Below, one piece after another: positions 59,259-64,000 of a stretch of DNA of 64,000 bases. Below the pieces are notes generated by a model that was given only the letters and a program-made list of their open reading frames with translations, did no database searches and was not told the DNA's origin. The translations under genes were made by a program, and so were the position numbers. The DNA is taken from assembly GCA_965249785.1 (NCBI GenBank), contig CBDFMU010000007.1, positions 62,001-126,000 of the forward strand, read 5' to 3'. Source of the DNA: M3007 sp965249785. Its GTDB lineage: Bacteria; Bacteroidota; Bacteroidia; Chitinophagales; Saprospiraceae. Numbering within the stretch: position 1 is the stretch's first letter; the number at the start of each line of letters is the position of its first letter.

Positions 59259-61880
59259 TCAAAAACGGCTCACGACGGCAAATGGCTTTTTCACGTGTTT
59301 CGTCTCGCCGTTGGGCGAAAACAACTCCATGTATAAAATGTAAATACCGGGCCGAGCGCGCTTGCCATCATCTGTATCGCCATCCCAGCGCAGGGCGCCC
59401 TGACTGCCGATCAATTGCTGACGTACCAAGCGTTTAATTGGCACCCCATCCGAATCAAAAATGGTCATTGTAGATACGAATCCAGCGTCCGGCAAAGCAT
59501 ACCGAATGTCCAGAAAGTCTTCAAAGCCATCATTGTCCGGGGAAATACGGTCTACTGCCAGCGTCACCAGATCACCGCTGGGATCAACGGTGGCTAGGCG
59601 TTGCGAGTTTGGTTGAGTGGGAGTACCCGCTGCACCGCCCGTTGCGGGTCGGGCCGCCGAAGTCCAGTTGGATGGTAGGTTAGTTGGTTGTTCCGGGCTG
59701 ATGCGTTCCAGCGCGACCCCTTCTTTTTCGCTGGTAGTGAGCAAGGCATTGTGCCAACTTTCACTGTAATGCAGCGCGTCCACCGTTACCAGAGGAATAT
59801 TAATTTTTCTCCAAAACAGGATCAGGTTATCTTCCTTATCATCCAGCGATGGCAGATTATTTTGGTATAAAACCTCTGCTCGTACATTCGCAAAACGGCT
59901 GGTAATGTCAGAAGGACTGGGCGTAAAAACAGCATAATCACCTGGCAGAAAAAGCCGATTCGTGGTAATACTGACCAAGTTTAAGCCACTAGCCTGATCG
60001 GACAAAAAGAAGTCTGACCAGTTAAAAATCTTCTGGCTGCGGTTGTAAAATTCCACATACCGACTGCCTCCGCTAGCCGGATTAAACAGAATCTCATTGA
60101 CGACAATATCTTGAAATTCAGGCTGTTCCGGCAATCCGAGCGTAGTGCTGCTATTGGCTTCCACCATATTGCCATTACAATCTTCCACCACCGAGTTTAC
60201 TTGCAAGGTGTACACCACGCCGGTTTGCAACGGCTCATCCAGCGTGAGCGTCACCGTGGCCCGGTCGCCCGGCGTGATGGTCGCAGCGGAAATACTACGA
60301 GTGGGCATTATTTGATAGCCACTGGGATTTTCTGCCGTCATTTCATCCAGGCCCTCCGAAAAAGTCAGGCGGATAGAGGTAGGGCTTTCGGGAAATGCCG
60401 CTAACAGGCGTGGAGCAGTTTGATCGGTCGTCGTTTGCAGACTGGCATTGGGCTGGCCGGGTGTACCGCCGGGCAGCGACGGAGCGGATTGCCAGTTCTC
60501 TTTACCGAGGCAGGGAATGTTTGGATTGATGCGTTCGAGCGTCCAGCCGCCGTCCTTTTTGGCGGCTTCTGTGTGCCAATCAATAGAATATGCTACCCGA
60601 TCAATGACCATTCCAGTAGCCGTGCTGAGCGTCAAGATGTCTCCATCATTGTTTAAAGAAGGAAAGCCAGTAATGCCTAATACATTGGGAGTCAATGTCT
60701 TCAAAACGGGCGCATTGGCTTGCGTGGCCAGCACCACATACGCTTGTGGTGCCAGTAAATACGCGGGCAAGGGTTGTGGGGTACCACCGTCGTCGAAGCG
60801 CAACCCGCTCAGATCCAAGGTTTTGGTAGAGCGATTGAAAATTTCCACCCATTCCACTTCGGGCAATCCCGCCGAGGGGGTTGGGTCGGCCATTATTTCA
60901 TTGATAAGCAGATCAAATTCCGCAGCTATGGCAATTTGCACGAACTGAAAACCGACCGTTTGCGCAGTCATTACATTGCCAGTAGTATCTTGTACGCCAG
61001 TAACCTGCAGCGTATAGCTACCCGTAGCCAAGGCCACGCTTGGGCTTAAAAAAACCGTCTGTTGATCTGCTGATAAGATCGCCGACGTGGGCTGCCCTAC
61101 CCCATTGCTGATGCTGTAATTAGCTGTATTATTGGCCGAGACAGGGTTGAGCGGTTCACTGAAAACGACTTTTATCGAAGCCGCGCTCTCTGCCTGCACC
61201 AAAGTGACTGTCGGCGGCTGCACGTCGGGTACATCAGGTAAAATGGAAATATCGTCAAAGAAAAATTTGTCGGTGCGCGTGGCAGAATATAAGGCGTAAA
61301 AGCCAAAAAAGCGATTCGGTCCACCGCCATACGTGGCATCCAGCACAATATTTTGCAGTTGCAAAGCAGATGGTCCGGCAGCGGCTTCGATGGTCCAAAC
61401 GCCGGTTTTAGCACGCAGTACACGCAATTGAATATCCGTAGGATCAGTGCCGACCAACCCAGCTTGGCCCGTGGCGAGCAAAGTTTTGGTACCGCCATCC
61501 TGCCGAAAAAAGCGCAGTGCGTCCAGACTGCCATTCTCCCCGATTTCCAAAAAATAACCATTCGCGTTGGCCAAATCTGCTTGATCGGCCAGCAAATAAA
61601 TGCGCAGCAAATTGGAGGTAGATGGCGCGAAACCAAGCCGAAAATGCAAATTCCAAATCGCGCTATCGGGAATGTTACCCGCTACCGTGAGTGTAGAACT
61701 GCCCGCAGCCGGAGCCATCAGTTGCAGTTCGCCCGCTGAGTTGACGATAAAATTGGCAACATCGCCTTGCCAGGCCGGGTTTTGAGTAAAGTCGCCATCG
61801 GAGAAGTTATCGGTAATCTGACCGGAGGCCAAATAACCAAACAACACGAACGGAAGCAGGAGCAAATAGGCAAATTTCAT
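59259..61880 (-). CDS. Secreted multidomain protein with lamin-tail domains
   Basis: Preferred start at 61880 (signal peptide MKFAYLLLLPFVLFGYLASG), 873 residues; the frame is open to 62018 without a plausible signal. Domains in order: a jellyroll-like region (about 25-230, NLLRIYLLADQADLANANGY); a bacterial Ig-like (SbsA-type) domain (TVTLVQAESAASIKVVFSEP); a lamin-tail domain (LLINEIMADPTPSAGLPEVE then WVEIFNRS); a second Ig-like domain (IRLTFSEGLDEMTAENPSG); a second lamin-tail domain (IVVNEILFNPASGGSRYVEF); and a FlgD-like Ig C-terminus (ISPDNDGFEDFLDI, RWDGDTDDGKRARPGIYILY). This is a typical Bacteroidota surface or exported protein; the FlgD-like end may serve as a secretion or anchoring signal. 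Confidence 0.87.
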   Translation of the reverse strand: MKFAYLLLLPFVLFGYLASGQITDNFSDGDFTQNPAWQGDVANFIVNSAGELQLMAPAAGSSTLTVAGNIPDSAIWNLHFRLGFAPSTSNLLRIYLLADQADLANANGYFLEIGENGSLDALRFFRQDGGTKTLLATGQAGLVGTDPTDIQLRVLRAKTGVWTIEAAAGPSALQLQNIVLDATYGGGPNRFFGFYALYSATRTDKFFFDDISILPDVPDVQPPTVTLVQAESAASIKVVFSEPLNPVSANNTANYSISNGVGQPTSAILSADQQTVFLSPSVALATGSYTLQVTGVQDTTGNVMTAQTVGFQFVQIAIAAEFDLLINEIMADPTPSAGLPEVEWVEIFNRSTKTLDLSGLRFDDGGTPQPLPAYLLAPQAYVVLATQANAPVLKTLTPNVLGITGFPSLNNDGDILTLSTATGMVIDRVAYSIDWHTEAAKKDGGWTLERINPNIPCLGKENWQSAPSLPGGTPGQPNASLQTTTDQTAPRLLAAFPESPTSIRLTFSEGLDEMTAENPSGYQIMPTRSISAATITPGDRATVTLTLDEPLQTGVVYTLQVNSVVEDCNGNMVEANSSTTLGLPEQPEFQDIVVNEILFNPASGGSRYVEFYNRSQKIFNWSDFFLSDQASGLNLVSITTNRLFLPGDYAVFTPSPSDITSRFANVRAEVLYQNNLPSLDDKEDNLILFWRKINIPLVTVDALHYSESWHNALLTTSEKEGVALERISPEQPTNLPSNWTSAARPATGGAAGTPTQPNSQRLATVDPSGDLVTLAVDRISPDNDGFEDFLDIRYALPDAGFVSTMTIFDSDGVPIKRLVRQQLIGSQGALRWDGDTDDGKRARPGIYILYMELFSPNGETKHVKKPFAVVSRF

Positions 61881-62033
61881 GCAGACGGGACAGTTTGGTT
61901 GGCGGAAGGTACGGAGTCTGCTGATTTTGCCGAATTTTGTGGCCAAAAGTTCCAGTTTTTCCTGACAAATAGAGCGATGAACGTGGAGAAAATTGATAAA
62001 ACTGCGACTTCTATCCATTCCAAACTATTTCTA

Positions 62034-63113
62034 ATGCCTGGTTATCGAATTTCCCCCTTTAATACCTCCCTCGTTGGAGCGACCCTGGTGATTGTTTTCT
62101 TCATTTCTTCCTGCCAAAATCCAACCCAGGAAAATACCCTGCGGGTCGTGCTGCCCCAGACCGCGCTCCGCGATGCGCCTGGCGAAAAAGGTCGGGAAAT
62201 CCGCACTTTGCAAGCGCAAGATAAACTGACTGATCTGGGGACAGTGAGTCATTTTGAGACGCAACTTCGCTTGGGCGACCAAAGTCTGATCGCGCCCTGG
62301 CTACAGGTAAATACAGCTAGTGGAGAAACAGGATGGGTGTTTTCGGGTGCCGTGCAGCCCATCGAGCCACAAGCGGGTTGGCTGCTACAAAAACGAATGT
62401 TATGCTATTTCGGACCCGATATGACCGCCCGGCGTGATCGCTGGCTGGCTGGCCAGGATACGATTTTTACGGAAATGGGATTCGCAGTTTTTTTCCGGGA
62501 AGCGTTGGCCCTACGGGATACGTTCACTTATCACCTCGCGCATCGTGCCGAACCGAATGCTGCCGAAGTGCAACCCGATTTTTTTTGGTTGCGCGAAGCG
62601 TTGCCGGGCTTCGTATATCAGCAAGTAGCCCAGGGAACCCAGCCTTACCTGTTTACCGATTATCGTTTTTTTCAGGCATTGGCCGACCACACCAGAGGCG
62701 TGCAAGATGATGAACTAATGACGATTTACCTGGCCGCCTATCCCCATGATAGTATAGAATCCATAGCACCAGTTTGGAAAATGCAAATTGCAGATAATGA
62801 ATTAGTTAGTCAACTTGGCACCAATCAGCACTGGCAAATGCTGGAAAAAATTGATGCTGCGCTTGCTCCTCCCAGTTCTTTATTTCGACCGGAATTAATG
62901 GCGGTCAAAGAAAGTCTGTTGGAAGATATAATGGGTAGTAATATTCGTTATTGGCAATCCGAAGAGAAAATTCTGGCTGAGTTAAATAAAATATTTGCCA
63001 GCAGTTTGAATATGCTAACCACTGCCGACCGGGCCGCTTTGGCAGCGCGCATCCGTATGTTTCAAAATCCCGCTGACCACGGTTTGCAGGTAAATTTGCG
63101 AGCAGGAGAATGA
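62034..63113 (+). CDS. SH3-like domain lipoprotein
   Basis: Preferred start at 62034 (MPGYRISPFNTSLVGATLVI then VFFISSC, a lipoprotein signal), 359 residues; an ATG at 61977 is also in frame, and the open frame to 61767 overlaps the divergent lamin-tail gene. Residues about 35-105 look like a bacterial SH3 domain (VVLPQTALRDAPGEKGREI, WLQVNTASGETGWVFSGAVQ). The remaining 250 residues are mostly helical, with Trp/Tyr-rich segments, and are not recognised. It is probably an envelope protein. It is divergent from the lamin-tail protein and ends 84 bp before the isomerase gene. Confidence 0.75.
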   Translation: MPGYRISPFNTSLVGATLVIVFFISSCQNPTQENTLRVVLPQTALRDAPGEKGREIRTLQAQDKLTDLGTVSHFETQLRLGDQSLIAPWLQVNTASGETGWVFSGAVQPIEPQAGWLLQKRMLCYFGPDMTARRDRWLAGQDTIFTEMGFAVFFREALALRDTFTYHLAHRAEPNAAEVQPDFFWLREALPGFVYQQVAQGTQPYLFTDYRFFQALADHTRGVQDDELMTIYLAAYPHDSIESIAPVWKMQIADNELVSQLGTNQHWQMLEKIDAALAPPSSLFRPELMAVKESLLEDIMGSNIRYWQSEEKILAELNKIFASSLNMLTTADRAALAARIRMFQNPADHGLQVNLRAGE

Positions 63114-63197
63114 TTAATGCTGGTAGATAAAAGAATGCCTTTAATTTCGCCGCTGTACGGTGGAGGCTGTTCCGCCAAAAATAAAAAAAACGAATAG

Positions 63198-64000
63198 ATG
63201 GATAAAATGATCGCCCGCTTCCCCGAACAACTCGCAGAAGCCCTGGCCTTGGCCCAAAATGTCACCTTGAAAAAACATAATGCACCCCTGCGTTCCATTT
63301 TTATCTCCGGTTTAGGAGGCAGCGGCATTGGCGGCAATTTTGTGCAGGAATTCGTCCGCCCCGTTTGCAAACTCCCCGTAGTGGTCAGCAAAGGCTATCA
63401 GGCACCTGCTTGGGTCAATAAACATACCCTGGCCATTTGCTCTTCTTATAGCGGCAATACGGAGGAAACCCTCAGCACGCTGGAACAACTGCTCACCACT
63501 GGCGCGCAGATCGTTTGCATCGCTTCCAGCGGACGGCTGATCGAGATCGCCAAACAAAAGGGCCTCGATTATGTGCAGGTACCCGGCGGCTGGAGCAGTC
63601 CACGCGCGTGTCTGGGATTCTCGGTGGTGGCTCAACTGGCGGTACTTCGCGCTGCCAAACTCATTCCGCTCAAACTCTTAACCCAAGTCGGAGCAGCTCA
63701 AAAAATGCTGGCCAAAGATCAGGCCGCTATCCAAAAAAGTGCGCGCAAGATAGCCGCTGTGTTAGTGGGCAAAACACCAGTCATTTATGCTGCCGATCAT
63801 AATGAAGCCGTCGCCGTTCGCTGGCGGCAGCAGGTCAATGAGAATGCTAAAATGTTGGCCTGGCACCACGTGTTGCCCGAAATGAACCACAATGAACTGG
63901 TCGGCTGGCGCGACAATCGCCCCGATGTGGCAGTAATCTGGCTGCGCAATAAAGACGATTTCCAACGCACCAGCATTCGCATGGATATTTCCAAAGAGAT
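63198..64000 (+). CDS. Bifunctional phosphoglucose/phosphomannose isomerase, 5' part
   Basis: The frame starts at ATG 63198 and runs off the window end, about 267 codons. It contains two SIS-type segments: IFISGLGGSGIGGNFVQEFV and CSSYSGNTEETLSTLEQLL, then the conserved GGWSSPRACLGFSVVAQL and the sugar-phosphate/catalytic region LPEMNHNELVGW. This is the archaeal/bacterial PGI/PMI family, which interconverts glucose-6-phosphate or mannose-6-phosphate with fructose-6-phosphate in the cytoplasm. The C-terminal part lies outside the window. Confidence 0.9.
   Translation, partial: MDKMIARFPEQLAEALALAQNVTLKKHNAPLRSIFISGLGGSGIGGNFVQEFVRPVCKLPVVVSKGYQAPAWVNKHTLAICSSYSGNTEETLSTLEQLLTTGAQIVCIASSGRLIEIAKQKGLDYVQVPGGWSSPRACLGFSVVAQLAVLRAAKLIPLKLLTQVGAAQKMLAKDQAAIQKSARKIAAVLVGKTPVIYAADHNEAVAVRWRQQVNENAKMLAWHHVLPEMNHNELVGWRDNRPDVAVIWLRNKDDFQRTSIRMDISKE

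Overview
The window looks like a chromosome segment of a member of the Bacteroidota, most likely a Saprospirales- or Chitinophagales-like lineage. Supporting signs are two DUF5686 outer-membrane proteins with carboxypeptidase-regulatory-like N-termini, TonB receptors of the Bacteroidota type, two PepSY-like proteins, a relic of a type IX secretion sorting domain, a WYL_2/DUF2693 protein, several promoters of the TTTG-N19..21-TAnnTTTG type, and no obvious Shine-Dalgarno sequences. The lineage below phylum level is inference. No rRNA, tRNA or CRISPR array was seen.

Layout. 0-10.3 kb (minus strand): a YncE-like propeller lipoprotein, DUF5686 protein, PepSY-like protein, outer-membrane beta-barrel receptor, an ECF sigma / anti-sigma-like / small OMP operon, and a second PepSY-like protein. 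10.3-20.8 kb (minus): an envelope/lipid cluster, mostly GC-rich, holding a desaturase-phosphatase fusion, ATP-grasp protein, NAPE-PLD-like hydrolase, YbhN-like membrane protein, DUF2141 protein, second sterol-desaturase-like hydroxylase, second DUF5686 protein and an OMP. 21-34 kb: two complete tripartite RND efflux operons (tolC-adaptor-pump) flanking a plus-strand pentameric ligand-gated ion channel homologue. The second pump and its TolC gene carry frameshifts. 34-42.7 kb (minus): a TonB receptor, YnjBCD-like ABC importer and radical SAM protein, interrupted by a DUF433/DUF5615 toxin-antitoxin pair. 43-49.4 kb: a TamB-like protein split by one frameshift, and a coiled-coil membrane protein. 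49.6-53.7 kb (plus): a sulfur module of sulfite exporter, persulfide dioxygenase-rhodanese (CstB-like), TsdA-like dihaem cytochrome c and DsrE protein. 53.8-64 kb: fused alpha/beta 2-oxoacid dehydrogenase E1, WYL_2 protein, GH13 amylase lipoprotein, small secreted proteins, a lamin-tail-domain surface protein, an SH3-like lipoprotein and the start of phosphoglucose/phosphomannose isomerase.

Three themes cut across the genes. First, a tandem 11-bp direct repeat joined to a TTTG box lies 26-39 bp upstream of three starts (both PepSY-like genes and the first RND operon), with a fourth weaker copy near 21.03 kb; it looks like a response-regulator site defining a small regulon. Second, at least five families of short palindromes are scattered through the window. 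One sits in frame inside the ABC ATPase gene, and another spans the lost stop codon that fuses the TonB receptor to the YnjB-like binding protein. Third, five single-base frameshifts break otherwise well-conserved genes, three of them in homopolymers. This is either uncorrected sequencing error or gene decay, and should be settled before any of those genes is called dead.

The most promising functional units are the receptor-YnjBCD-radical SAM locus, whose substrate is unknown, and the compact sulfide/persulfide detoxification module.
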